Notes under the pieces: model-generated
Seen by the model: the letters and a program-made list of their open reading frames with translations, nothing else
The model's database searches: none
Told to the model about the DNA's origin: nothing
Shown: positions 10,570 through 21,529 of the stretch, piece by piece
Layout of the letters: the number at the start of each line of letters is the position of its first letter
Position numbering within the stretch: the first letter of the stretch is position 1
Position numbers and translations under genes: made by a program
Source: Aegilops tauschii subsp. strangulata
Taxonomy: Eukaryota; Streptophyta; Magnoliopsida; Poales; Poaceae
NCBI RefSeq assembly: GCF_002575655.3
Contig: NC_053035.3
Coordinates: 506,756,601 to 506,820,600, forward strand
Length of the DNA: 64,000 nt
Reading direction: 5' to 3'

Positions 10570-13500
10570 TCATTCGAAAGTAATGTCTTGCGCACATTGC
10601 GTCGCCACAATACGAGACCCCTCTAGGACGTCTTCAAAATACCGCTCGGGTGTGCGGTGCTCCTTGCCCTCAGGCGGTCCCTCGGTCACAAGCTTGACGG
10701 CGTCCATCTTCGCCCACCACACCCTGACCCGGGCGAAGGCCATGCACGCGCCCTCGATGCAGACCGACCGCTTGACGACGTCCAGCCGTGGGCAGGCATT
10801 CACCAGCCGCTTCATGAGCCCGAAGTAGCTGCTGGGTATAGCTTCGGTAGGCCACAGTCAGATTATTAAATCCTTCATGGCTAGTTCGGCCACCCTGTGC
10901 AGCTCGACCAGCTGTTTTAGCTGGTAGCTAAAGGGCACCGGATGTTCTGGCGCAAGGTATTTCGACCAGAACAGCTTCTCTGTTGAGCTCCCCTCTTCGG
11001 CTCGGAAGAATTCGGCAGCGTCAGAAACACTGCGCGGCAGATCCGCAAACGCTCCTGGAGAACTCCAAATCCGGGTTAGTAAGAAAGACTTCTTCTTCAC
11101 ATACTTGCTTTGCATACTAAACGCCTTACCCGCTGCGATCTTCTTCGCCTGTTGGATCTCCTGGAGGGCGCTTTGGGCTTCGGCCCGGGCCTCTTGTGCG
11201 CTTTGGCGAGCCTTGGCGAGTTCGATCTCTTGAGCCGACACATCGCGTTCCAAGGACTCACACTTCTTCATGGCATCCTGGAGCTCCTGCTGGACCTCAT
11301 CAAGCCTGGCCTCGTGCTTCTTACGAGCGGCTTGTTCCTTGGTAGCTCTCTCCTCGGCCTCAACCAGGGCCTTTTTAAGGACCTCGACCTCGGTCGCCAC
11401 TCCTACAAATATTATGGCACTATGGTCAATACACATCATTCATTCTTCCTGAATATACAGCAAGTCGCAACATACCTTGCTTGTCCTCCAGCTGCCTCTT
11501 TACAAGGCTGAGCTCTTCGTCGGCCCGCTCCAGACTCTGCTTTAGCCCGGAGACCTCCGCAGCATGAGAAGTTGTGGCCAGCAATGACGCCTGCTCATTC
11601 ATATAAGACATCTTTAGTTAGTTTCCTGGGAAAATAAATTGATCCTCTGTTCGACTTTTCTTTCCGAACACTAGAAAGTGTCTCTGGGGCTACTGTCGTA
11701 CTAGGACTTTTTCCTTTGTGTCGCTTACCTCAAAGCCCGTCAGCAGGCTGCCGCAGGCTTCGGTCAGTCCGCTCTTGATGGACTGAACCCTCTCAATCAT
11801 CGTACCCATAAGGATACGGTGTTCCTCCGCAATGGAAGCGCCTCGTAGCACTTCCAGTAGATTATCCGATGCCTCTTGTTGGACAAAGGTCACCGGCGGG
11901 ATAGGCACACCTCCTCTCGAAGGAGGCTGCTCGCCGGATTCCGGAGCGGTATAGGTCTCCGGAACCGTCTTCGGCTGGGGGCCGAACTGAAGATGGCCCC
12001 CATCGTCAGTCTCCATGGGGATTTGCTCCCCCATGTGTCCGGCAGCCGAGGTTTCGCCCTCTGGCGCCACACTGACAGCCTCCTGAACCTCTCCCTAGCC
12101 TGGGAAAGTCCTTTGGGACAGCACCTCATCGTCGCCCTTGGCCTTGGGAGAGTGAGCGGCCGGCGGTGACTCACTGGCCATCGCCTTTGAATCCAACGAA
12201 CCTCCTGATGAGGATCGCTGGGAGCTGTCGTGGGCCGGACTGCAATAGCGTAATTAAACATGTTAATACCATGAAGAAGATAGGCTGGATACATGGACAT
12301 ATACGGGTCTTTAGTACTTACGATGCGGCCAGGGGCTTGCTTCGGGGGGGTCGCTCTGGGCTACTGTCGACGTCCCACGTGGAGTTATCCGCGAGGGGGC
12401 CCTTCCCCCTCTTGGGCGCCTCCGCCTCCAAATTTGTTGAGGCCGGCCTCTTCTTCCTTCCCCCATCAGGGGGGAGTTGCTTTCTTCCTCCTCCTCCTCG
12501 TCGTCTTCGGTGGCGGAGGAGTGAGTCTTGTCTTCGAACGACACGTCCGAAGCTCCCTTGCGTCGGGGGCCACTTCGGACCCCCTTGGCCTTCTTCTTGG
12601 CCTTCTTCTCCGGCGCCTTGTAGGGCGCCGGAACCAGCATCTTCGCCAGGAGCGGGATGATTGGTTCCTTGGGCAGCGGAGCCGGACACCCAATCTGCTC
12701 CGCTTCCTCTGTCCATGCCTGAAAAAATAAAAGGTGAAGTTTTAGACATCTTCCTTGAACAAGCAAGTAGAGGATGCACCTCGATGTGAAGGACTTACCG
12801 CACTGGCAGGATGGGCTAGATCGTGCCCGCGGTCCGAGTGTATGGCCGGCGGTGTCTCGTTGCCCTTAAAGAGCAACTTCCAGGCATCCTCGTGAGTAGT
12901 TCCGAAGAGCCTTTCCAAGGTCCAGTGCTTCTCCGGATCAAATTCCCATAAAGGGCATGTTTGGCTCTGGCATGGAAGGATCTGGCAAACTAACATCACC
13001 TGGATCACGTTGACGAGCTTGCTATTTTTATACACCATGCTTTGGATGCGTGTTTGCAACGCTATCAGTTCGTCCGACGAAGACCAATTTGGGCCCTTCT
13101 CTATCCAGGAGGTGAGCCGCATTGGAGCTCCGGACTTGAATCCGGGTGTCGCGACCCAAGTGGCGTCATGAGGCTCTGTGATATAGAACCACAGTTTCTG
13201 CCACTCCTTGATGGTCTCCACAAATGTCCCTTTGGGCCATGTGACATTGGGCATCTTGCTCACCATGGCACCTCCGCACTCCGCGTGTTGTCCATCCACC
13301 ACCTTCGGCTTCACATTGAAGATCTTGAGCCATAATACGAAGTGGGGAGAAATGCGGAGGAAGACCTCGCACATGACAATAAATGCCGAGATGTTGAGGA
13401 AGGAGTTTGGGGCTAGATCATGGAAATCTAGCCCGTAATAGAACATAAGTCCGCGGACGAAAGGGTGGAGAGGAAACCCTAACCCGCGGACGAAGTGGGG

Positions 13501-13666
13501 ATGAACACCACCCTCTCATTGGGCTTCGGGGTGGGGATGACTTGCCCCTTGGCCGAAGTCGGTGAGCGATTCCTTTCGCCAGATACCCGGCCTCCCGAAG
13601 CTCGGTGATGTCCATGTCCTTAACGGAGGAGGCCATCCATTTGCCTTGCCCTCCAGATCCGGACAT
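10570..13666 (-). pseudogene. Spliced antisense gene of a grass Gypsy element (putative gypsy-type transposon protein family)
   Basis: Read on the minus strand, five exons are supported by canonical splice sites: introns 12798-12719, 12321-12240, 11728-11612 and 11475-11403. Exon 1 starts near MSGSGGQGKWMASS (13666). It contains the conserved block FYYGLDFHDLAPNSFLN and the Trp-rich EWQKLWFYITEP, recalled from the Pfam family 'Putative gypsy type transposon' (Transposase_28). Exon 2 is acidic, Pro/Arg- and Lys-rich. Exons 4-5 form a long coiled coil (EVLKKALVEAEERATKEQ and onwards). The C-terminal block includes PSSYFGLMKRLVNACPRL and ends at 10570. Lesions: at least one frameshift near 13450-13480 and a TGA at 10858-10860. 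The function is unknown; the gene is a recurring antisense passenger of such elements. Confidence 0.75.
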
Positions 13667-13746
13667 GGTTGAGTGCTTCCTTGATGTGGAGAGGATGAGG
13701 ACTTGGGCGCTGGAGCTCGAGAATGGAAGGGCAGAGAGTGAAGGCA

Positions 13747-14208
13747 TGGGTGAAGAAAGGGAATCCTTATCTCCTTATAAAGGAAGTGAATATCAAGCGC
13801 CTTCCCGCTCGCCTTAAAACTGGCCTATTCCCAAGGGCTGTGCAAATGGCACGGTTGGATTACCCACACCCGTATTGATGAGAATCCCGCAATAAAGGTG
13901 ACACGATCTCTGCTTCGACAAGACGTGCCAATGAAAACCGCGTCTTGAAACGTGGAACAACAGATGAAAACGGTTTGAAATAATGAACGGGCAGACGTGA
14001 TGTCACCTTACAAAAAGTTGCCAGCGGATGGGACTCGTGAAATATTATACTTTCCGCGGTTGTGTGTGGTATTTGTGTTGCAGATCCGGACACGTTCGTT
14101 GCGTCCGAAGAATATCTTGGAGTATTCGGGAAAGGGAACCCGCCTTGCAATGCCGAAGACAATCTACGCACCGGAAACCTCGTCATTGAAGCCTGGTTCA
14201 GGGGCTAC
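13747..14208 (+). other. 3' untranslated internal end of the gag-only Gypsy
   Basis: This stretch contains the promoter side of the antisense gene and ends with a purine-rich tract (ttcaggggctac, 14197-14208) that primes plus-strand synthesis just before the 3' LTR. The small ORFs at 13860-14227 show no conserved pattern. Confidence 0.5.
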
Positions 14209-14690
14209 TGAGGGAGTCCTGGACTAAGGGGTCCTCGGGCGTCCGACCTATTAGACATGGGCCGGACTGATGGGCTGTGAAGATACGAAGACTGAAGACT
14301 TTCTCCCATGTCCGGATGGGACTCTCCTTGGCGTGGAAGGCAAGCTTGGCGACCAAATATGAAGATTCCTTTCTTTGTAACCGACCTTGTGTAACCCTAG
14401 GCCCCTCCGGTGTCTATATAAACCGGAGGCCAAGGTCCGTAGAGGCCAACCATCATAATCATAGTCATACAGGCCAGACATCTAAGGTTTTAGCCATTAC
14501 GATCTCGTGGTAGATCAACTCTTGTAACATTCATATTCATCAAGATCAGTCAAGCAGGAAGTAGGGTATTACCTCCATAGAGAGGGCCCGAACCTGGGTA
14601 AACATTGTATCCCCTGTCTCCTGTTACCATCAACCTTAGACGCACAGTTCGGGACCCCCTACCCGAGATCCGCCGGTTTTGACACCGACA
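14209..14690 (+). mobile_element. 3' LTR (482 bp) of the gag-only Gypsy
   Basis: The LTR starts tgagggagtcctggac and ends gacaccgaca, giving TG...CA. A TATA box lies at 14415-14422. The LTR is bounded on the right by gggggcaccctag of the Copia A LTR. It resembles widely repeated Triticeae LTRs (Fatima-type, from memory). Confidence 0.85.
14415..14422 (+). promoter_or_regulatory. LTR TATA box
   Basis: tatataaa lies in the middle of the 482-bp LTR, inside a short inverted repeat (ctccggtg...aaccggag). The position fits the U3/R boundary of a short plant LTR. Confidence 0.65.
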
Positions 14691-14714
14691 GGGGGCACCC
14701 TAGAACACAACAAC
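14691..14714 (+). mobile_element. 24-bp piece of the Copia A 5' LTR between two Gypsy insertions
   Basis: The sequence matches 35339-35362 of the Copia A 3' LTR exactly. Its first five bases (ggggg) are the presumed target duplication of the gag-only Gypsy, and its last five (acaac, 14710-14714) are the target duplication of the element at 14715-28544, repeated at 28545-28549. Confidence 0.85.
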
Positions 14715-15832
14715 TGTGACACCCCAAAAATTTTAGTTGGTTTTATTGATTTCCTTTTCTTGGAAGGAGGCTATTTAAATTTTTGGGTCTATCCTCCCCC
14801 TTTCAAAAATTATTTCTTGCCATGACCTAAGTTGAAATCTCCCTCCCAACAGCCATCTTTCCACTTTGTGTCAAGTCAAGCTTCAAATCCAGCAAGTTAA
14901 ACTCCCCCTTGAATTTATTTCCATTTATTTTTAAATCAAAAATCATTTTTGTCTTCTATTTTGGCCCTTAGTTATTTACAAAGGAACCACTAGAATCCCT
15001 TTGAGTTTTGATTCCAAACAAATTTCCCTGGCTAGTTCTTAGAACCCTCAACCAAGATCCATGAAGATCCATTGGTCCACTGTTCAAAAATTTCAAAATT
15101 TGCTTCCTGCAAGTTTGGACCATATTTGTCATTTTTGATGAAATTCATTCGTTTTCTTCTCCTAAAAGTCTGAGAAAAATCAGCCAGCCTCTAGATGCAT
15201 CAAGAGGTCACCTCACCAAGTCCCAGCTCCAGAAAAATTTTCCTCGTGCCCAAAACATATCGTCGAACACCTGGCATGCACTGTTCCTGTCAAGTTCAGA
15301 GTTTCAGTGATCATTTTCAGTCGTCAGTGTCGTTTTCTTCAGAGACTCACGTCGATCTCGCCAGTAGCTGCAGTGGCGCCTTGCTCCCTGTTCCCCCTTC
15401 TTATCCACCGCGCCGCACGATCGCCTGGACAGTTGCGGGCGTTGGCGGTGAGCTGGCAGAGGAGCATCGCCCCCGTGAGCGGCGGCAGCAGCACTCGCCG
15501 CGGCTGCCAGAGAGGCGCAGCGAGGGACGGCGCCGTCCAGCACCGCCCACACCACCAGGCGCCTCCACGTGGCCGTCCTCTTCCCTGTGCGTGCTGCAGA
15601 GCCATCGGCATGGTCTGGAAGGCACGGAGCGCGCTCCCTGCCGCAGACATGCCCGTGAGGCCGTTCCGTCGGGGGCTGGGGTATCGCCCAAGTCGGACCA
15701 AGATTTAACTGAGAAACGGAACCAGTGGACCATCACGATGATGCCCAATCACCTAAACCTCCTGCCCGACCCCTGCCTCGCCGTAATCGCCCGCCGGCGT
15801 TATCCCGTTCACGGCAACCACCTCGAATCGAC

Positions 15833-15840
15833 TATAAAAG
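15833..15840 (+). promoter_or_regulatory. LTR TATA box (5' copy)
   Basis: tataaaag in a GC-rich context, about 1.1 kb inside the LTR, is followed within 30-40 bases by a C/A-rich start region. The same box is kept in the 3' LTR at 25624-25631. This places U3 at about 1.1 kb and leaves roughly 2.9 kb for R-U5. Confidence 0.7.
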
Positions 15841-17626
15841 GAGGCCCCGAGCTCGATCTCAACCAAGCACCATCACTCCACCTCACCAGCACCACGCCCA
15901 GCCTCTGGGGAGACCTCGGGGAGGCCTTCTTCCCCAACTCCGGCCGCCCCGACCCGCTTCGGGATCCGGCAAGATGTGCTCAAGTGCGTGCACCCCCGCC
16001 TCTCAACCCATGCCAGTAGCCTTCTAGTGCATCCACTTCTCTAACCCGCTCCCCAATTTGAAGATTTGCAGCTCCCGTCGGAGAGTATCATCCTCGCCCG
16101 AACCACCGTCCGCCGGAGTTAAGGCCGCCGTCGACGTGGTGCTCGCCGACGACCAAGTCCACCACCCACCGACGCGGAAGGACACCGTGAACCCGTAGGT
16201 ACCCTCCGATCCCCCTACCTCACCGTGGATCAACGCCGGCGACCACCGCGAGCTTCGGCGCCGGCGAGCTCTGTTTAAAAGTTTGAACCTGACGAGTGGG
16301 ACCCCCTCGTTAGCCTCTCCTCTTCTTATTCGAACCGTTTTCTGAAAGCGCCTTCGGGCAGAGTACGTTTTTCTTCTGGGCTGGCGTATTTCCAACCGAA
16401 ACGTTTTCTGTTTTTATAAACTAGCCCCTGGGTCTTTTCTGTTTCATCACAGATTAGTCCTTGGACTAAAATCTTTATATCTTTTAAACAAAAGATGCTT
16501 TTTAGTTGATTCTTTTTCTATCAGTTTTATATTTTTGTCTAGTTTTTCATAGTATTTATTTGAAAAAAAATTGGAATAATTTTTATACGCACATGGTATT
16601 TACGTTAGTATGCGGTTTCTTTATACCGTAGATACCGGAGGAGGTGACGGAACCGCGAACTTCGCCGAGCTAGACTCCGACTACTCCGAACCAGGCAAGC
16701 ACGTTTGAACCTTTGATATGATGAGTGTTTTGCATGTTTGCTTGAATAGTTAGTGCATGACATGTTTATATGGGCATCAGTGAGTGTTATATTGCATGCA
16801 AGGCATCTACCAGTATGCTTCGAAACATGATGTGATCTTTTGTTGGGAGATAACATGATCAGGTGGTGACATGAAAGGTGGTAAGATGGTATTGTTGAAG
16901 CATGCCAGTATTATGTCAACCATTAAACTCCGGCGTCAACGTGGACCGAGCCACGTTACCGTCCGTCCCCTTTTCGTGCTGCCACATGTTTTCTGTAAAC
17001 AATACGGTTTAGTAAGTTGCAAACCTCTTTCCTTGTACACACCAAATAGAGGGGCCGTGATGAGGGTTCCATGGCCCTGGATTAAAGCCAGTCATCCGGT
17101 CAGGGGGCATGGGTGTTTCCGGTTGGGACCGAGAGGGGGGCACCCCTTAGAGCGCGCGATATAAATTTGATCCCATGCTACGCGAGGTTGTAGCCTCCCC
17201 GTCTTAAAGTTTTTCTTGAACGTTGCCTAGGGTGATTCCTGGCAGCGGAATGTGGAATGGGTGTGTACTGGTTAGATGTGTTTCTCCTAAAATACCGTAA
17301 ACGGAACTAGTCCTTGTGACTACTGAAATCCGTTGGCTGTGGTTAAAAGTACAAACTCTGCAGAGTCAAATCCCATCCGAGTAACCGTGTCCGTGGTCAA
17401 GGATCTTGGTCAACATATCCATATCCGTATCAATATCAGTCTCAACGTCCATCGCAGCGTCAGTCTCTGTGTCAGTCTCAGTGAAAATCCCCGGTGAACA
17501 AACATGAGTGGTAACCAAGGTTGAATGTTATTCCTGTGGATGGACTAACCATTTCATTATTACGTACCTGAGTATTTCCTTGAGACGATTTAAATTCATG
17601 AGCTACTTGAATTTTGAATGATGGAA

Positions 17627-18060
17627 TATAAGCCCTTTATGTGATGTCGCTCAGACGTCTGACTGTGGCACCCTTGTTATTTACTTTTGATATAAGCCCT
17701 TTATGTGATGTCGCTCAGGCGTCCGACTGTGGCACCCTCGTTATTTACTTTTGATATAAGCCCTTTATGTGATGTCGCTCAGACGTCCGACTGTGGCACT
17801 CTTGTTATTTACTTTTGATATAAGCCCTTTATGTGATGTCGTTCCGACGTCCGACTGTGGCACCCTTGTTATTTATTTTTGATATAAGCCCTTTATGTGA
17901 TGTCGCTCAGACGTCCGACCGTGGCACTCTTATTATTTACTTTTGATATAGGCCCTTTATGTGATGTCGCTCAGACGTCCGACTGTGGCACGCACTGTCA
18001 TTTACATTCCAATATAAGCCCTTTATGTGGTGTCGCCCTGACGCCCGACTGCGGCATGGT
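17627..18060 (+). repeat. 64-bp minisatellite in the 5' LTR, seven copies
   Basis: Units begin at 17627, 17691, 17755, 17819, 17883, 17947 and 18013. Each starts tataagccctttatgtgatg and contains gctcagacgtccgactgtgg. The seventh is diverged. The same seven-copy array is in the 3' LTR, so it is a fixed part of the family. Confidence 0.95.
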
Positions 18061-18760
18061 TAATTTATTTTTACCCTTTTCGAGGCGTCGCTTCAGACAC
18101 TCGATCGGTCTTCAGTTATTTCATTGGGATTTCGGGAGGACTACCGCCCGACTTCCTTTTTATTTACCATGCAGTGAATTTTATTATCTGAGTGCGCATT
18201 ACTAATCTGCTCATGTGCATCATGTTTGCATTTGTTATATCTTATGTCCAAACTGTCTTGCGAGTACTTTCATAGTACTCACCTGGCTTGTTGATTTGGC
18301 CAGATGTTGACGAAGGCGATCTTCTGGATGAAGAGTTCGATAGCGAGTCCGACGCCTAGAGGAGTCCCAGTCAGTCCCGTGCGATCCTGGAATTTGTCAC
18401 TTGTATTATATACGCTTCCGCTACCCAGAATAAAAGTCATCGAGCCTCACTCCGGCGCTCGATGAGTTGTAAGATTTAGGAGTCATGTCACCCACTTCAC
18501 TGTGACATATCCTCCACCACTTTTATTACGAGTCAGTAGTTATGCCACCATATCCCTTGTGTCATATCCGCCTTTATGTATTATATCGGCGTGCTTGTAA
18601 TAAAATTGTTGAGCAGCCTCAGCTCAACCCTGTATAATATTTAGTACTTCTGGACTTCTGTATCAAGGATTTGTCTACCAGTAAGAAGGATTCTTCTATA
18701 CTGGTCCGATAAAAGGGACGGTTTCTCAATAAACGTTTTATTGGAAAACCGGTCCTGACA

Positions 18761-18778
18761 ACCTTGGTATGAGAGCCA
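18761..18778 (+). other. Primer binding site of the complete Gypsy element
   Basis: Directly after the LTR the sequence reads accttggtatgagagcc. The core tggtatgagagcc differs by one base from the common plant initiator-Met tRNA primer site (tggtatcagagcc). Confidence 0.8.
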
Positions 18779-18936
18779 GGCTGACTGTAGGAAGCCACTA
18801 GGTGCGATCACTAATCGGTTATTAGCATCTTCAGTGCTTTTTCAACATTTTTGCAAAAGTAGCAAATGTAGCTATTTTCTGTTGGTCATCATAAATTTAT
18901 GATTTGACTATTCGGAATTTTTGCCTACTTTTGTAG

Positions 18937-19719
18937 ATGGCTGGCAATGACTGCGAGTCACAGGTGTTCGCCAATGTGCCTGAGGGGTTTATCAAGCTTC
19001 TCGTCTCCATCACCAAGCTCACGATCGGACCATCGACTCGTCCAGAGTTCACACTCTACCAGCACAAGATCAGCGACAACGTGTCTATGCACCAGGCCGT
19101 GATGCAATTCAAGGGAGGGCATTCTGCGTCTCGCCATTTCCGTTTTGTGGGAAGGGCCATGCCTACGGAGAGGCATGCCATGCATATGGCTGCCCATGAG
19201 GCGATAGCTCGTCTTCGGGATGTTCTTCCTACGATGAAGACTCGTCGCTACCGCTACCTCCCATGCCATGTACCATATACTTGTCACTATGCATTCGCTT
19301 GCCCTAGGGGAGAGAGAGATGAGGCTATTGAGATGCTTGTTGAGTATCTCAAAGCTCTTGAGGCAGCTTTTGACAACCTCGTGGACGACCTTGTGGCTGC
19401 CCGTATGGACTCAGTTCAGGGCTGTTCCGCCAACAGGAGGGAGCTTCTCCACATGGCACCGCCGCTGACTTTCGTCTCGTCCTCAGCATCCTATGCACCT
19501 GCCATTTTAGCCACCGCTTGCCGCCTGCCTACCACTGAGGAGTTTGACCAAGTCATTGCTCCTGCTCCAATCAGAGCTGCACCACCTGCCGCACCCGCAC
19601 CAACTCCTCAATGCAGTACTTCGCGCCTGGAGCCTATTAGTGAGGAGGAGGTTGAGTCTCCTGCACCACAGGGTCTTACTCTCGGCAGGCTGAGGGAAGT
19701 TTTCACCATCTCCGACTGA
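18937..19719 (+). CDS. Extra ORF between 5' LTR and gag; possible dsRNA-binding-like segment
   Basis: An uninterrupted 260-codon ORF starts MAGNDCESQVFANVPEGF, 176 bases after the LTR, and ends with TGA at 19717-19719. It lies in the usual leader region, ahead of gag, and is open while gag-pol is broken. Residues about 34-97 begin PEFTLYQH, include FRFVGRAMPTERHAMHMAAH and continue to EAIARL. This resembles the end of a double-stranded-RNA-binding domain, where Lys/Arg and Ala repeats form the last helix. The match is by eye and weak. The C-terminal third is Pro/Ala-rich with an acidic patch (ISEEEVES). Some grass Gypsy elements carry extra ORFs, so this may be a family accessory protein. Function not established. 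Confidence 0.65.
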   Translation: MAGNDCESQVFANVPEGFIKLLVSITKLTIGPSTRPEFTLYQHKISDNVSMHQAVMQFKGGHSASRHFRFVGRAMPTERHAMHMAAHEAIARLRDVLPTMKTRRYRYLPCHVPYTCHYAFACPRGERDEAIEMLVEYLKALEAAFDNLVDDLVAARMDSVQGCSANRRELLHMAPPLTFVSSSASYAPAILATACRLPTTEEFDQVIAPAPIRAAPPAAPAPTPQCSTSRLEPISEEEVESPAPQGLTLGRLREVFTISD

Positions 19720-20051
19720 GTGCGCCTAGCAGCCGTGCGATGTGTCAGCTTGTATCATATGTTTATATGTACATAGGTTTGGTGAGAAGTAGTTTGTGTG
19801 CGCATCATGTAGGAACTCGGAGAAGTGCACTAGCCTAAATAACATGTCAGGAATGTGTACGCGCATCCTGAGTGATGTATTGTATAATTACGACTCGCGT
19901 GTAAGATATGTACTGAGCAGTCCTTCTCCATGCGCAATCAAGTATTTATCTTGAAAAATCTTGGAGTCCTTCAAATTTCTCCTTTGCAAAATTATTCTTT
20001 GTGCCACGCGGTTTTTCTCATGAGTTTTGCAAAAATACCCCAGAGTGGAAA

Positions 20052-21529
20052 ATGCCTCGTCCCTGGACTCGTTCCATGCCAAGTCCGCCGGAAGAAAATT
20101 ATGGTACCCAGACAAGCAACAACTTCACACAGGGACAGTCAAGTCAGCAAGGCAGTGAAGCAGCATTTTCTCAAGTATGCCGCCTTTATGAGCAAAGCCA
20201 GCAGCAGCATAAAAAATGATGAATCATGTTATCAATACGGGAAATCATGGTGAACCATACCAGCCGCATTCCAAGTTGTCTGAACTACAAAAGACACGTC
20301 CCCCAACGTTCGCTCACACTGATAGGCCGCTTGAGGCCGATGATTGGCTTCGAGACATTGAAAGGAAATTAATTATTGCACAATGTTCAGACCGTGAGAA
20401 GGTACTTTATGCACCTCACTACCTCACTGGAGCAGCTGCATCATGGTGGGAGAATTTTCTACACATGCACCCCAATGAAAATAACATCACCTGGGAAGAG
20501 TTTAAGGAAGGTTTTCGTGGGGCGCACATTCCCAGGAGCATTATGAAAATCAAGAAAAGGGAGTTTGATGACCTCAAGCAGAGAAGCATGACAGTGACCG
20601 AGTACAATAGTCAGTTTACTCAATTATCTCGTTATGCCTACGAAGAGCATTTGACTGAAAATAAAAAGATGGAGAAATTTTTGGACGGTCTAGCACCAGC
20701 ACTTAAATGCCAGCTGGTCGTACACACCTTTCCATATTTCAAAACACTTGTGGACAAGGCTATTACATTGGAAAATGAGCGCCGCAGCTTGGAGGATATT
20801 CACAAGCGCAAAAGGGATAAGACTACTCATGTTCGCAACAACCGGAACAAGACTGATTTTCAGAAAAATGAAGCGAACAAATCCACGACCAATGTTCCAA
20901 GCCCAATCAAACATTTTCATGCAAGGGACAAGGACTTTACGTATCACCCAAGGGTTACTTGCTATGCTTGTGGAGAAGAAGGACACTATGCCAAACAATG
21001 CCCAATACCAAGGAACTCGGCCCCCAAGCCGAACAACGGTGGAAATAATCCAGCCCCCAAGCGTAACAACTTCAACCCCAATAACAATCACAAGAAGGGT
21101 CACTTGAACCATGTGACCAAGGAGGAAGCACAGAATGCCCCAGATATCGTACTCGGTACGTTCCCTGTCAACACAATACCTGCCACGGTTTTGTTTGATT
21201 CTGGAGCTTCTCACTCGTTCATTTCAAAGAATTTTGTTTTGCAAAATGATTTTCCGATACTTCCCTTTGAAAAATCCATGATCATCAAGTCCCCGGGGAA
21301 TAAGAAAAGCACTCAGAGTTACTGCCAGGATGTGATTATTGAGTTTGAAGGACTAAAGTTTCGGGCAAATCTCATCGTGTTGGAAAATAAAGGACTGGAT
21401 GTTATCCTAGGAATGGACTGGTTAACCACCAACAAGGGGTTTATCGACTGCTTCAATCGGACTGTAATTCTCACTCATAATCACGGCAAGACAATAAAAG
21501 TTGCAGCTCAAGAGAGACCAAGGTCATGA
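20052..21529 (+). pseudogene. Gag and protease of the complete Gypsy element (one frameshift)
   Basis: The N-terminus is open from MPRPWTRSMPSPPEENYG (20052) in one frame to 20219. The rest is open one base out of phase from 20216. The switch falls on a run of six A (20211-20216), so an indel there is likely, although programmed slippage cannot be excluded. The capsid domain has RPLEADDWLRDIERKL and AAASWWENFL. The zinc knuckle CYACGEEGHYAKQC (about 20960-21002) binds RNA. The protease active site is LFDSGASHSFIS (about 21190-21226), complete with D-S-G. The frame closes at TGA 21527-21529 but the same phase continues straight into RT, so gag-pol was one polyprotein. Confidence 0.88.

Larger units (their letters stand above)
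4553..14690 (+). mobile_element. Gag-only, non-autonomous Gypsy element with antisense gene (5' part missing)
   Basis: This element holds, in order, sense gag and protease (4553-6116), a CACTA insertion (6117-9368), about 1.2 kb without coding (9372-10540), a spliced gene on the opposite strand (13666-10570) and a 482-bp 3' LTR (14209-14690). No reverse transcriptase, RNase H or integrase is present in the visible part, so it probably depended on a partner element. Its 5' LTR and gag start lie left of the window, separated by the Gypsy element ending at 4552. LTR sequence and antisense gene suggest the Fatima/RIRE2-like group of grass Gypsy elements; this name is from memory and tentative. 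The 3' end is followed by ggggg (14691-14695), a likely target duplication in the Copia LTR it entered. Confidence 0.75.
14715..18760 (+). repeat. 5' LTR of the complete Gypsy element (4046 bp)
   Basis: It starts tgtgacaccccaaaa and ends ccggtcctgaca. It contains a GC-rich block (about 15360-16260), a TATA box at 15833-15840, and seven copies of a 64-bp minisatellite (17627-18060). The 274-codon ORF in the GC-rich block (15195-16019) overlaps open frames on the other strand and is not preserved at full length in the 3' LTR, so it is not taken as coding. Confidence 0.93.

Noticed and set aside
10858..11439. Coiled-coil ORF as a stand-alone host gene
   Set aside because: It has a clear splice acceptor at its start and continues the antisense gene of the Gypsy element, in the order known for that family.
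11110..13335. Plus-strand ORFs opposite the antisense gene (for example 11110-11511, 12166-12660, 13042-13335)
   Set aside because: They are mirror frames of the minus-strand exons and carry no Gypsy pol motif.
15195..16019. 274-codon ORF in the 5' LTR (and 213-codon version at 24987-25628)
   Set aside because: It lies in a GC-rich LTR block with equally long open frames on the other strand, and the frame is not preserved at full length in the sister LTR. The LTR TATA box lies inside it.
17627..18060. Regular 64-bp repeats, considered as a CRISPR-like array
   Set aside because: The whole unit is repeated without unique spacers, it is inside an LTR of a plant retrotransposon, and it recurs in the second LTR. 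It is a minisatellite.
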